Of a stretch of DNA of 47,475 bases, positions 20,631 to 28,105 are shown piece by piece. A model generated the notes under the pieces. That model saw only the letters and a list, made by a program, of their open reading frames with translations. It made no database searches and was not told where the DNA came from. Made by a program: the position numbers and the translations under genes. Position 1 is the stretch's first letter. Each line of letters opens with the position of its first letter. The DNA is from Paludibacteraceae bacterium (lineage in GTDB: Bacteria > Bacteroidota > Bacteroidia > Bacteroidales > Paludibacteraceae). The stretch spans positions 1-47,475 of the forward strand of contig JAEDGZ010000015.1 of NCBI GenBank assembly GCA_016297215.1. The letters run 5' to 3'.

Positions 20631-21425
20631 TTATCTCCAGCGCACCAATGCATATTTTATTAGGTTCTTACTATTTTGCATTGCCCATTCTCTCGCCCAT
20701 GCCGTTTTGCTGTTGGTCCATCGTTGCGGGTGGGTGGTCATCATTAGTCGGGTTGGAAATGTGCCCTGCTGCAAGGCGCGGATGATATCCGCCGAGCGGT
20801 GATACACCAGCCCCTCCGCAGTCCACCGCTCTTGGTACACGGGTATCTTGTCGCGCACGGAGTAGCGGTAGCCGTCCCAGCACCGCCCCGTGTCGGTCAG
20901 GTAGAATACCTCGCCGAAGGGCGTGTCGAAATAAGGCTCGCCGATGATTCCCTCAGTGCGGTAGTCGTAGTGCTTCCACAGGTCTTTCCCGTCCCATTGC
21001 GAGGTCGGTGCACCGTGCATGCAGATGGTGCGCACGGGGTAGAACCCCCGCAGATACCCCAGCGCCGAGACGAAATGCGCGTACGCTGCCGCCGCATCAC
21101 CTTTCGCTATCGACATATCCTCGTAGTGGTAGCCCACCTCGTGCCCCAACGCCGCTATACTCCTTATATATTGTTGCTCATCGGCTTGCTTGGGATAGAC
21201 GCGGAAATAGTAGGTCGCCTGAACTTCCAGCGCATGCTCTATCTCCGCGGTGCGCTGGCTGTTTTGCGGCAGTCGGTCCACGTCGTGGCGCAAAATCAGA
21301 TAGTGTTCGGGCTGTCTGCCTCCCGCCCTCAGGTCACAGTACTGCTCAAAAGTCAGCACCCGATAGCCTGCTTGTAGGAACGCCTCCAACAATGCCCGAT
21401 ATGTATCCAACGTGAAATCCAACAT
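20631..21425 (-). CDS. Polysaccharide deacetylase-like (NodB fold) protein
   Basis: A 264-residue cytoplasmic-looking protein of the carbohydrate esterase 4-like fold. ILRHDVDRLP (about residues 43–52) matches the first metal-binding motif with adjacent Asp residues, and LGHEVGYHYEDMS (about 92–104) matches the H-x3-H motif. It has no signal peptide. Such proteins in Bacteroidota surface-polysaccharide loci are usually annotated as hypothetical polysaccharide deacetylases; the substrate is unknown. It starts the short run leading into the sugar transferase gene 29 bp downstream. Confidence 0.75.
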   Translation of the reverse strand: MLDFTLDTYRALLEAFLQAGYRVLTFEQYCDLRAGGRQPEHYLILRHDVDRLPQNSQRTAEIEHALEVQATYYFRVYPKQADEQQYIRSIAALGHEVGYHYEDMSIAKGDAAAAYAHFVSALGYLRGFYPVRTICMHGAPTSQWDGKDLWKHYDYRTEGIIGEPYFDTPFGEVFYLTDTGRCWDGYRYSVRDKIPVYQERWTAEGLVYHRSADIIRALQQGTFPTRLMMTTHPQRWTNSKTAWAREWAMQNSKNLIKYALVRWR

Positions 21426-21433
21426 AGAGAGAT

Positions 21434-21466
21434 GTTTGACCGTTTCACTGTCCGACCGTAGCGCGG
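21434..21466. repeat. GACCG…ACTGTCC unit related to the thiL tandem repeat
   Basis: GACCGTTTCACTGTCC followed by GACCGTAGCGCGGTC lies in the 44-bp spacer between aminotransferase and deacetylase genes. It matches the 16-nt unit inside thiL, so one intergenic and one in-gene copy exist of the same family. Confidence 0.6.
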
Positions 21467-21469
21467 TCT

Positions 21470-22675
21470 TTACTTCAATTTCCCGAGTGCTTCTTTTATT
21501 CTCCTCATCGCCTCAATGATAAGGTCTTCGCTCGTGGCATACGACAGGCGAATGCAGTTGTCCTCGCCGAATGCCGACCCGCTCACGCAAGCCACATGCG
21601 CCTCGTTGAGCAGGTACTCCACCACCTCGTTGGCGTTGTGCACCGTGAAGCCGTTGTGCGACTTCCCGAAGAACGACGACACGTCGGGGAACAGGTAGAA
21701 CGCCCCTTGCGGCTCCAGCACTTTCAGCCCGTCTATCTCTCGCGCGAGCCGAACTATCAGGTCGCGTCTGCGCTCAAACGCCTGTCGCATGGTCTCCACG
21801 CATGTGCGGTCGCCCGTGTAGGCTGCTTCGGCGGCTTTCTGCGCGATGGTCGTCGCGCAGGTGCACTGCTGTCCTTGCAGGCGCTTCACCGCGCTGATGA
21901 AGCCTTTGTCGTGGCATGCCAGCCAACCGATACGGTAGCCCGTCATGGCATGGCTCTTGCTCACGCCGTTGATAATCACCACGCGGTCTTTCAGGCTCGC
22001 GAACTGCCCGAGGCTCTCGTGCTGCCCCGTGTAGAGAATATGCTCGTATATCTCGTCGCTGATGACGCTTATCTCGGGGTGTTTCTCTAAGACGCGCACT
22101 ATCTCCACTAACCGCTCGTGGCTGTACACGCTGCCCGTCGGGTTGTTGGGCGTGCAGAGCACCAGCAGGCGGGTACGCGGTGTGATGGCGGCTTCCAACT
22201 GCTCCGCCGTCAGGCAGAAGTTGTTCTCCATCGTCGTGCGCACCAATACGCTCTTGCCCTCCGCCAACTTCACCATCTCCACGTAACTCACCCAGCAGGG
22301 CGTAGGCAGTATCACCTCGTCGCCGGGACCCACCAGCGTCTCTATCGCGTTGCAGAGACAGTGCTTGGCTCCCACCGACACGACTATCTCGTTCGCGTTG
22401 AACGCCTGCGGGTTACGCTCGCCCAACTCCTCGTTGAGGGTCTTCGCGATGGCTTCGCGCAGCGACGGGAACCCGGGCACGGGACCGTAGTGGGAGAAGT
22501 CGTTATCCACTGCGGCTTTGGCAGCCTCTTTCACATGAGCGGGCGCGGGGAAGTCGGGCTCTCCCAGCGACAGGCCTATCACGTCCACACCCTCCGCGCG
22601 CAACTGCTGGCAGCGCGCTGCAATCTGCAAAGTCTGCGACTCGGCAAGCGAGTCAATACGTTTCGAAATCTGCAT
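21470..22675 (-). CDS. Pyridoxal-phosphate aminotransferase (aspartate type, class I)
   Basis: Transfers an amino group between an amino acid (likely aspartate) and 2-oxoglutarate. The chosen start at 22675 gives MQISKRIDSLAESQTLQI, matching family N-termini; an upstream ATG at 22738 would add 21 unlike residues. Visible are LSLGEPDFP (substrate Arg loop region), NPTGSVYS, DEIYEHILY and the cofactor Lys in GVSKSHAMTGYRIGW, and the C-terminal SGSAFGEDNCIRLSYATS with the carboxylate-binding Arg. Length is about 400 residues, as expected. It has an upstream promoter candidate at 22970–23001. Confidence 0.9.
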   Translation of the reverse strand: MQISKRIDSLAESQTLQIAARCQQLRAEGVDVIGLSLGEPDFPAPAHVKEAAKAAVDNDFSHYGPVPGFPSLREAIAKTLNEELGERNPQAFNANEIVVSVGAKHCLCNAIETLVGPGDEVILPTPCWVSYVEMVKLAEGKSVLVRTTMENNFCLTAEQLEAAITPRTRLLVLCTPNNPTGSVYSHERLVEIVRVLEKHPEISVISDEIYEHILYTGQHESLGQFASLKDRVVIINGVSKSHAMTGYRIGWLACHDKGFISAVKRLQGQQCTCATTIAQKAAEAAYTGDRTCVETMRQAFERRRDLIVRLAREIDGLKVLEPQGAFYLFPDVSSFFGKSHNGFTVHNANEVVEYLLNEAHVACVSGSAFGEDNCIRLSYATSEDLIIEAMRRIKEALGKLK

Positions 22676-22969
22676 ATCTTGGTTAATGTTTATTGTACTA
22701 CGAACCACCGCGAAAGTAATCAACGCAATCCCTTTCAAAAATTGTCCATTTTTCGCATAACTGTCCCCAAACTCCTACCCCCGATTTAGAGGAATTTTAT
22801 CGCAAAATAGTAAGGTTCATATAAGGGTCTTAACGGGTTCATAAGCCAAAGTCTATTATTGTCCAAAACACGTATAACGCGCTTCACACTACAAACCCCC
22901 ACCCGGCAATTTTCATCCCCCTTCCTTCCCGATAGCGCAAACAAGTACACCCTTCCCTACTTCCGACTG

Positions 22970-23001
22970 CAAAGATACGACTTTTTTTTCAATTATGCAA
23001 C
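22970..23001 (-). promoter_or_regulatory. Promoter candidate for aminotransferase gene
   Basis: On the minus strand TATCTTTG (22970–22977) is preceded after 20 bp by GTTG (22998–23001), one mismatch from TTTG. The leader to the chosen ATG would be about 290 nt, which is long. Confidence 0.5.
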
Positions 23002-23036
23002 ATTTTCGCATTTATTAGTGCTTTTCTCGCATATCG

Positions 23037-23068
23037 TTTGCGTATATAAGAAAAAAGTAGTACCTTTG
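23037..23068 (+). promoter_or_regulatory. argR promoter
   Basis: TTTG (23037–23040), 20-bp spacer, TACCTTTG (23061–23068): a full match to the Bacteroidota pattern. Predicted transcription starts some 65–70 bases before the argR ATG. Confidence 0.8.
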
Positions 23069-23106
23069 CAATCCTTTTTGCTGACAAATGGCATCAGGGA
23101 ATGTGT

Positions 23107-23124
23107 ATTGAATATTATTTCATC
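23107..23124 (+). promoter_or_regulatory. ARG-box-like operator upstream of argR
   Basis: TGAAT–ATTA–TTTCA (23109–23122) fits the ArgR box core TGAAT-WWWW-ATTCA with one mismatch. It lies between promoter and start codon, suiting autorepression. Assignment rests on a consensus derived from distant bacteria. Confidence 0.4.
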
Positions 23125-23142
23125 CTTTATCCCATATCAGAC

Positions 23143-23601
23143 ATGAACGCAAGAGTTAATCGTATGCGCATCATCACTCAGATTTTGAATGCGCAAATTA
23201 TCAGTAATCAAGAACAACTGACCCAGGCACTTCGGCAGCAAGGGGTCGAAGTTACGCAGGCAACTTTGAGCCGCGACCTGCGTGATCTGCGCGCAGAAAA
23301 AAGGGCAATGAAAGATGGTGTCCCTCGGTATATCATCCCGCCTGATCCCGTCGTTGAGCAGAAGGTCTTGGGTATTGATTCTGGTCTTGCCAAAATGTCC
23401 ATTCGTAGCATTGAATTCAATGGCATCTTTGCCGTGGTGAAGACTCGCCCGGGATTTGCCAACGCGGTGGCATACGATATAGACAGCCGTGGAGATAAGG
23501 TTATTCTCGGCACTATCGCAGGCGACGACACCATCCTCGTCATCCCCCGCGAGGGCGTCTCCCGCGAAGAGGTCGAGCATTTCCTAACCCCCAAGCGTTA
23601 A
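23143..23601 (+). CDS. argR: Arginine repressor ArgR
   Basis: Hexameric repressor that binds ARG boxes with arginine as corepressor. The start at 23143 gives MNARVNRMRIITQIL, matching family N-termini; an in-frame ATG at 23101 would add 14 unlike residues. The winged helix-turn-helix includes QATLSRDLRDLRAEK (recognition helix with SRD). The C-terminal oligomerisation and arginine-binding domain has TRPGFANAVAYDID and GTIAGDDTILVIP with the conserved GDD (Asp pair for arginine). Length 152 is normal. argS lies convergent downstream. No arginine biosynthesis genes are in the window. Confidence 0.95.
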   Translation: MNARVNRMRIITQILNAQIISNQEQLTQALRQQGVEVTQATLSRDLRDLRAEKRAMKDGVPRYIIPPDPVVEQKVLGIDSGLAKMSIRSIEFNGIFAVVKTRPGFANAVAYDIDSRGDKVILGTIAGDDTILVIPREGVSREEVEHFLTPKR

Positions 23602-23790
23602 CAACACCGTTTCCCGCGTAATAGATGATATTGCCTGCCCCCATAAAACACTGCCGCTGGGGACGAAGGCATCTCGCCTGCGGGGCCCCCGCAAGCAACG
23701 CGAAGTGGGGTGCTCTCTGCGGGCGTTTTGGAACAAAGCGAAGGTTTCAACGGTGATTTATAGTCCCTTATAAGCCGTTCCTAAACAACA

Positions 23791-23827
23791 AAGAGGCTGC
23801 CTAACTTGACTTGTTAGACAGCCTCTT
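23791..23827. terminator. 15-bp hairpin with T-rich end, shared with 14.2 kb
   Basis: AAGAGGCTGCCTAAC pairs with GTTAGACAGCCTCTT with one mismatch and a 7-nt loop. The same sequence occurs inverted at 14199–14229, and a half copy at 14416–14430. It could terminate argR but sits 190 bp after the stop. Confidence 0.55.
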
Positions 23828-23937
23828 CGGATGTTTGGTGTGCGCAGGCCTGTCCGGTGTGCGCAGACGTCCCCGCCTGCTAAAGATATGTATCTTAACG
23901 TGAGTTCGATATAAGAAACCTATTCAGCAGTCAAAGA

Positions 23938-24068
23938 CTAATTTGGTTTTTGGTAATGAATTGATGATTAGTTATATGACAATTATATGTTAAGAAAAAA
24001 ATATTTGAATAATTGTTGGAAATTTTTGTTGAAATAAAAAGAAGGTGCGGTCCGAAGACCGCACCTTC
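23938..24068. repeat. ~130-bp dispersed repeat, copy 1 (ends in GGTGCGG hairpin)
   Basis: From GACTAATTTGGTTTTTGGTAATG through AATTATATGTTAAG and GTTGGAAATTTTTGTTG to GGTGCGGTC this matches, in inverse orientation, 41027–41205. The 41-kb copy has about 35 extra bases in the middle. The end (24041–24068) is a perfect 12-bp stem GAAGGTGCGGTC/GACCGCACCTTC with loop CGAA, a likely bidirectional terminator for argR and argS. Confidence 0.8.
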
Positions 24069-24121
24069 GTGCATACTTTCGTGTATCATGACCCTATTCC
24101 GATTTCGCGTTAATGATACGC

Positions 24122-25912
24122 TTACATCCGTTCGGGCACCTCTATGCCGAGCAATGCCATCGCGCGAGCAATCACCCTTGCCACCTCTGCGGAGAGCGCG
24201 AGTCGCAGCGCGCGCTTGTCGGCATCGGGCTCGTTGAGGATAGAGTGGTCGTGGTAGAACGAGTTGAAATCGCACGCCAGTGCGTAGGCGTAGTTGCAAA
24301 TCACCGCGGGCGAGAACTCGTCGCCGGCTTGCTTCACCACCGCGGGGAACTCACCGAGACGCTGTATCAGCCCCAACTCCTTCTCATTCAGACTCACACC
24401 CGAATCGTAATTCGTAAATCGTAATTCGTCCATCCCTTGGGCTTTGCGCAGCACCGACCGGATACGCGCGTAGGTGTACTGGATGAACGGACCCGTGTTG
24501 CCGTTGAAGTCAATCGACTCCGCGGGGTTGAAGAGCATGTTCTTCCGCGGATCCACCTTCAGGATGAAGTATTTCAGCGCTCCCAATCCTACCTTGCGGG
24601 CTATCTCCTCCGCCTCGGCGGGCGTTACGTCGGGCAGGGTGTTCACCTTGTCCTTGCTGATTTCGCGAGCGTCCTGTATCATCGCAGCCATCAGGTCGTC
24701 GGCGTCCACCACCGTGCCTTCGCGGCTCTTCATCTTGCCGTTGGGCAGTTCCACCATGCCGTAGGAGAAGTGAACCAACTCCTTGCCGAACGGGAAGCCT
24801 AATCGGTCGAGCAGGATACTCAGCACCTTGAAGTGGTACTCCTGCTCGTTGCCCACCACGTACACCATCTTGTCTATCGGGTAGTCTTGGAAACGCAGTT
24901 TGGCGGTGCCGATGTCCTGCGTCATATAGACGGAGGTGCCGTCGGTGCGCAGCAGCAGTTTCTCGTCCAAGCCGTTCGCCGTCAGGTCTGCCCACACGGA
25001 GTTGTCCGCGCGGCGGTAGAACTTACCCTCCGCTAGTCCGCGCTCCACCTCTTTTTTGCCCTCGAGGTAGGTGTTGCTCTCGTAGTAAATCTTGTCGAAC
25101 GACACGCCCATCTGCCGGTAGGTCTCGTCGAAGCCGGCATAGACCCAGCCGTTCATCTTCTCCCACAGGGCACGCACCTCCGCGTCGCCTTGCTCCCACT
25201 TGAGCAGCATTGCCTGCGCCTCTTTCATCAGCGGCGCCTCTTTCTTCGCCTGCTCCTCGTCCATGCCGCCTGCCACGAGTTCCGCTACCTGCGCCTTGTA
25301 CTCCTTGTCGAAACGCACGTAGTAGTCGCCTATCAGGTGGTCGCCTTTCTTACCGCTTGATTCGGGCGTCTCGCCGTTTCCGAACTTCTGCCACGCGAGC
25401 ATCGACTTGCAGATATGAATACCGCGGTCGTTCACGATATTCGTCTTCACCACCTGCCAGCCGTTCGCCTCCTGAATCTGCGCGATGGAGTAGCCTAGCA
25501 GGTTATTGCGCACGTGCCCGAGGTGGAGCGGCTTGTTCGTGTTCGGCGATGAGTACTCCACCATCATCAGCCCGCGCTGCTCAGTGCTGTCGCCATAGTG
25601 CTCGTTGGCTGCCATGTCGCGCAACTGCTCCAACCAGAAACGGTCGCTGATGCTCAGGTTGAGAAAACCCTGCACGGCATTGAACTTACTGATAATCTGC
25701 CCGTTGTCTTGCAGCCATTGACCCAACTCCTCCGCTACTTGCGCGGGGGCTTTGCGGGCTGCCTTCACAAACGGGAACACCACCACGGTGAGATTGCCCT
25801 CGAACTCGGGGCGCGTCTTCTGCAACTGCACTTGCTGCGGCGCAGCATCAATATCATAGAGTGCCTTAACCGCCTTGATTACTAACGATGAAAGGGTTTG
25901 TTCTATTGTCAT
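24122..25912 (-). CDS. argS: Arginine--tRNA ligase
   Basis: Charges tRNA-Arg. The 596-residue class I synthetase has the HIGH-type motif HLGH in NKPLHLGHVRNNLLG (about residues 123–137), KMSKS-like GKMKSREGTVVDADDLM, the N-terminal Add-1 domain (DAAPQQVQLQKTRPEFEGNLTV) and the C-terminal anticodon-binding domain ending LLGIEVPERM. About residues 495–504 (ELRFTNYDSG) are encoded by a perfect heptamer array AATCGTA/ATTCGTA (24403–24430), the type that fills the secE–nusG spacer. The insertion lies just before the conserved EKELGLIQRLGEFP helix, in a loop where family length varies. Confidence 0.96.
   Translation of the reverse strand: MTIEQTLSSLVIKAVKALYDIDAAPQQVQLQKTRPEFEGNLTVVVFPFVKAARKAPAQVAEELGQWLQDNGQIISKFNAVQGFLNLSISDRFWLEQLRDMAANEHYGDSTEQRGLMMVEYSSPNTNKPLHLGHVRNNLLGYSIAQIQEANGWQVVKTNIVNDRGIHICKSMLAWQKFGNGETPESSGKKGDHLIGDYYVRFDKEYKAQVAELVAGGMDEEQAKKEAPLMKEAQAMLLKWEQGDAEVRALWEKMNGWVYAGFDETYRQMGVSFDKIYYESNTYLEGKKEVERGLAEGKFYRRADNSVWADLTANGLDEKLLLRTDGTSVYMTQDIGTAKLRFQDYPIDKMVYVVGNEQEYHFKVLSILLDRLGFPFGKELVHFSYGMVELPNGKMKSREGTVVDADDLMAAMIQDAREISKDKVNTLPDVTPAEAEEIARKVGLGALKYFILKVDPRKNMLFNPAESIDFNGNTGPFIQYTYARIRSVLRKAQGMDELRFTNYDSGVSLNEKELGLIQRLGEFPAVVKQAGDEFSPAVICNYAYALACDFNSFYHDHSILNEPDADKRALRLALSAEVARVIARAMALLGIEVPERM
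24403..24430. repeat. Heptamer array (AATCGTA/ATTCGTA) in frame within argS
   Basis: Four consecutive 7-nt units AATCGTA, ATTCGTA, AATCGTA, ATTCGTC. The same units fill 1393–1427. Encodes about ten residues of ArgS. Confidence 0.85.
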
Positions 25913-25918
25913 GGGAAT

Positions 25919-25982
25919 GTTATGAATTATGAATTAGTACTGCGATTGCGATGCTCACTGGGGACGCGGGCGTCTCGCCCGC
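25919..25982. repeat. GAATTAT heptamers and GCGGGCG–CGCCCGC palindrome upstream of argS
   Basis: TATGAATTATGAATTAG (25921–25937) belongs to the GAATTAA family. GCGGGCG–TCT–CGCCCGC (25966–25982), preceded by GGGGAC, is a variant of the GCAGGCG palindrome. Together they fill most of the 98-bp spacer between argS and the M23 gene. Confidence 0.75.
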
Positions 25983-26010
25983 GGTCGGCATATGAACATA
26001 TAAAAACTTA

Positions 26011-27222
26011 CTAATTCTGATTATATAATTTCTCTTTCAGTACCAGCGTCGTCGAGTCGAACGCCGCTTTGTATTTCGCGGGCACGGGCTCCACGGGCGG
26101 CGACTCCATCTTCAGCGGGTCAATGGGTGTCCCGTTCTTCCACACGCGGAAGTCCAGATGCGGACCCGTGGACGACCCGCTGCTGCCCACATAACCTATC
26201 ACCTCGCCTTGCTGCACGCGCCCGCCCACACGTAGGTCTTTCGCGTACTTGCTCAGGTGGAGATAGGCGGTGGTGTAGGTGCTGTTATGCCGTATCTTCA
26301 CCGTGTGCCCTCCACCGCCTTTGTAGCCTTTCTCTATCACCGTGCCGTCGCCTATCGACACCACGGGCGTGCCCGCCGGCGCCGCATAGTCCACGCCCGT
26401 ATGGGGACGCACCACCTTATAGATAGGGTGCTTGCGCGCGTAGGTGAAGCGGCTGGATATACGCTTGTAGTTGAGCGGCGCTTTCAGAAACGCCTTGCGC
26501 AGGCTGTTGCCCTGCTCGTCGAAGTAGCCGCTAACAGCCTCGTTCTCAAACCAATACGCCTCCTGCCAACGCCGTCCGTGGTAGAAATGGGCGGCGTAGA
26601 TACTGCCTATGCCTATGCGCGTGCTGTCCACGAACTGCTCCTCGTAATACACCCGCACCGAGTCGCCTTTCTGCAAGCCGAAGAAGTCTATCGTCCATGC
26701 ATATATCTCGCTCAGTTCCAGCGCCAAATCTACGGGCAGGTCGTTCTCCACCATCGCGTTCCACAGGCTGCTCTCTATGGTCGCCTGCGCCCTACGCTCC
26801 ACCAACGTTATCGGCTTCTCGTGGTGCTCCACGTGCAGCGAGTCGGTCAGGTGCAGCACCTTCGCGGTGCGGATATCGGGCTGATAGACCCAGTAGCGGA
26901 GCAGGCTGTCGGGCTGATAGAGTGCCAGATAGCGCTTGCCTGCCCGTATCTGCCGAACGTCAAACTGCGCCTTGTCGAGCGTCAGCACGTCCGCCAGTTG
27001 CTGCGTGCTGGCACCGCAACGCTTGAGTATCCCGCCTAAGGTCTCACCCTCGCGCACATACCCTGTGTCCACGCGGAAAGAGTCGATAGGAATACCGTAC
27101 TCATACCGCACAAACACGCTATCGCCGCAAGGCATCTCCTCCTCGCAGCGACTTTCGCCCCGCTGCCCGCAACCGCTCAACACCAGCAGACAGCACAATA
27201 TAATATAAGGAAAATGTTTCAA
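26011..27222 (-). CDS. M23 family metallopeptidase lipoprotein with LysM-like domain
   Basis: A cell-wall endopeptidase or regulator anchored to a membrane. I choose the TTG at 27222, giving MKHFPYIILCCLLVLSGC, a textbook lipoprotein leader with Cys18; 403 residues result. The next upstream ATG, 27288, would add 22 residues read from a GGATGAA heptamer array. After the leader comes a LysM/OapA-like segment (VREGETLGGILKRCGASTQQ) and a C-terminal M23 domain with RPHTGVDYAAPAGTPV (His and Asp metal ligands), TTAYLHLSKYA and TGPHLDFRV. The last motif has Asp where the usual HxH has its second His; this may be a subfamily trait or signal altered catalysis. A TACCTTTG -7-like box lies at 27286–27293 without a good -33. 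Confidence 0.8.
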   Translation of the reverse strand: MKHFPYIILCCLLVLSGCGQRGESRCEEEMPCGDSVFVRYEYGIPIDSFRVDTGYVREGETLGGILKRCGASTQQLADVLTLDKAQFDVRQIRAGKRYLALYQPDSLLRYWVYQPDIRTAKVLHLTDSLHVEHHEKPITLVERRAQATIESSLWNAMVENDLPVDLALELSEIYAWTIDFFGLQKGDSVRVYYEEQFVDSTRIGIGSIYAAHFYHGRRWQEAYWFENEAVSGYFDEQGNSLRKAFLKAPLNYKRISSRFTYARKHPIYKVVRPHTGVDYAAPAGTPVVSIGDGTVIEKGYKGGGGHTVKIRHNSTYTTAYLHLSKYAKDLRVGGRVQQGEVIGYVGSSGSSTGPHLDFRVWKNGTPIDPLKMESPPVEPVPAKYKAAFDSTTLVLKEKLYNQN

Positions 27223-27347
27223 AGGATGAAAGATGAAGGATAAAGGATGAAAGACAAATTGGTTTCGACTATGAGACTTCAGATACAAAGGTAATATATC
27301 TTTTATCCTGTGTCTTTAAGCGAGCGTAGCGAGCGGTCCTTTATCTC
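27221..27347. repeat. GGATGAA element with inverted arms upstream of the M23 gene
   Basis: Left arm 27221–27255 (GGATGAA, AGATGAA, GGATAAA, GGATGAA, AGAC), core with a TACCTTTG box on the minus strand, right arm about 27299–27347 (ATCTTTTATCC, GTGTC, GGTCCTTTATCTCT) with a nested GAGCG–TAG–CGAGC. One end reaches into the last codons and stop (27341–27343) of the DPM1-like glycosyltransferase gene; the other abuts the M23 start. Confidence 0.85.
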
Positions 27348-28075
27348 TTCGGATACTTCCTCGTCCACGACGACACTTTCAGTCGAATCACGCCCAGTAG
27401 CGCCTCGGAGAAGATACCGCCCGACATCTTGCTCGTGCCCAGCACGCGGTTCACGAAGATAATCGGCACTTCCTTAATACGGAAACCGCACTTGTATGCC
27501 GTGAACTTCATCTCTATCTGGAACGCATAACCTTTGAAGCGTATCTTGCCTAACTCAATGGTTTCCAGCACTTCGCGGCGATAGCAGACGAAGCCGGCGG
27601 TGGTGTCGCACACGGGCATCCCCAGCACGAAACGCACGTACTTGCTGGCGAAGTAACTCATCAGCACGCGACCCATAGGCCAGTTCACCACGTTCACGCC
27701 CGTAACGTAACGGCTGCCGATCGCCAAGTCTGCGCCCTCGTTGGCGCAGGCGTCGTACAGTTTAAGCAGGTCTTGCGGGTTGTGGCTGAAGTCGGCGTCC
27801 ATCTCGAAGATGTACTCTGCCTTGTGCTCTATTGCCCACTTGAAGCCGGCGATATAGGCTGTCCCCAGTCCCAACTTCCCGCGGCGCTCCACAAGGTGCA
27901 CACGACCTTGGAACTTGCCTGCCATCAGTCCTTTCACGATGTCCGCCGTACCGTCGGGAGAACCGTCGTCTATCACCAGCACCTCAAACGCCAGCGGTAG
28001 GTTCATCACCGCCGTGATAATCGCTTCGATGTTCTCTTTCTCGTTGTACGTAGGGATAATTACTAACCGTTCCAT
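27341..28075 (-). CDS. Polyprenol-phosphate mannosyltransferase-like GT2 (DPM1 type)
   Basis: A 244-residue family 2 glycosyltransferase that likely transfers a sugar from a nucleotide donor to a polyprenyl phosphate. Visible are the start VIIPTYNEKENIEAII, VIDDGSPDGTADIV with the donor-binding Asp pair, EMDADFSHNP with the DAD metal motif, and the distal KGYAFQIEMKFTAYKCGFRIKEVPI typical of DPM1-like enzymes. It has no C-terminal membrane segment, unlike some relatives. The last residue and the TAA come from the end of the neighbouring repeat element (AGAGATAAAGG). The sugar and acceptor are inferred from the family. Confidence 0.88.
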   Translation of the reverse strand: MERLVIIPTYNEKENIEAIITAVMNLPLAFEVLVIDDGSPDGTADIVKGLMAGKFQGRVHLVERRGKLGLGTAYIAGFKWAIEHKAEYIFEMDADFSHNPQDLLKLYDACANEGADLAIGSRYVTGVNVVNWPMGRVLMSYFASKYVRFVLGMPVCDTTAGFVCYRREVLETIELGKIRFKGYAFQIEMKFTAYKCGFRIKEVPIIFVNRVLGTSKMSGGIFSEALLGVIRLKVSSWTRKYPKR

Positions 28076-28082
28076 GTTATAT

Positions 28083-28105
28083 AATTATGAATTAAGAATT
28101 AAGAG
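28083..28105. repeat. GAATTAA heptamer array at the 3' end of the hydrolase gene
   Basis: TATGAAT, TAAGAAT, TAAGAG units between the GT2 and the hydrolase gene; the stop and the last codons (LRSLNS) of the hydrolase are read from it. Related arrays occur at 25919–25937 and 35369–35399. Confidence 0.75.

Larger units (their letters stand above)
22676..23142. other. Divergent intergenic region between aminotransferase and argR
   Basis: About 470 bp without a gene. It holds a minus-strand promoter (22970–23001), a plus-strand promoter (23037–23068) and an ARG-box-like palindrome (23107–23124). The rest is AT-rich with no hairpin or repeat that I can support. Confidence 0.6.
23602..24121. other. 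520-bp repeat-rich spacer between argR and argS
   Basis: A convergent region with no gene. In order: a GC-rich palindromic stretch with a GAAGGCATCTCGCCTGC-type repeat (about 23664–23700), a 15-bp hairpin (23791–23827), a double GCGCAGGC/GCCTGC repeat (23841–23884), a roughly 130-bp dispersed repeat (23938–24068) whose end forms a perfect 12-bp hairpin, and a short stretch up to the argS stop. Confidence 0.8.
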
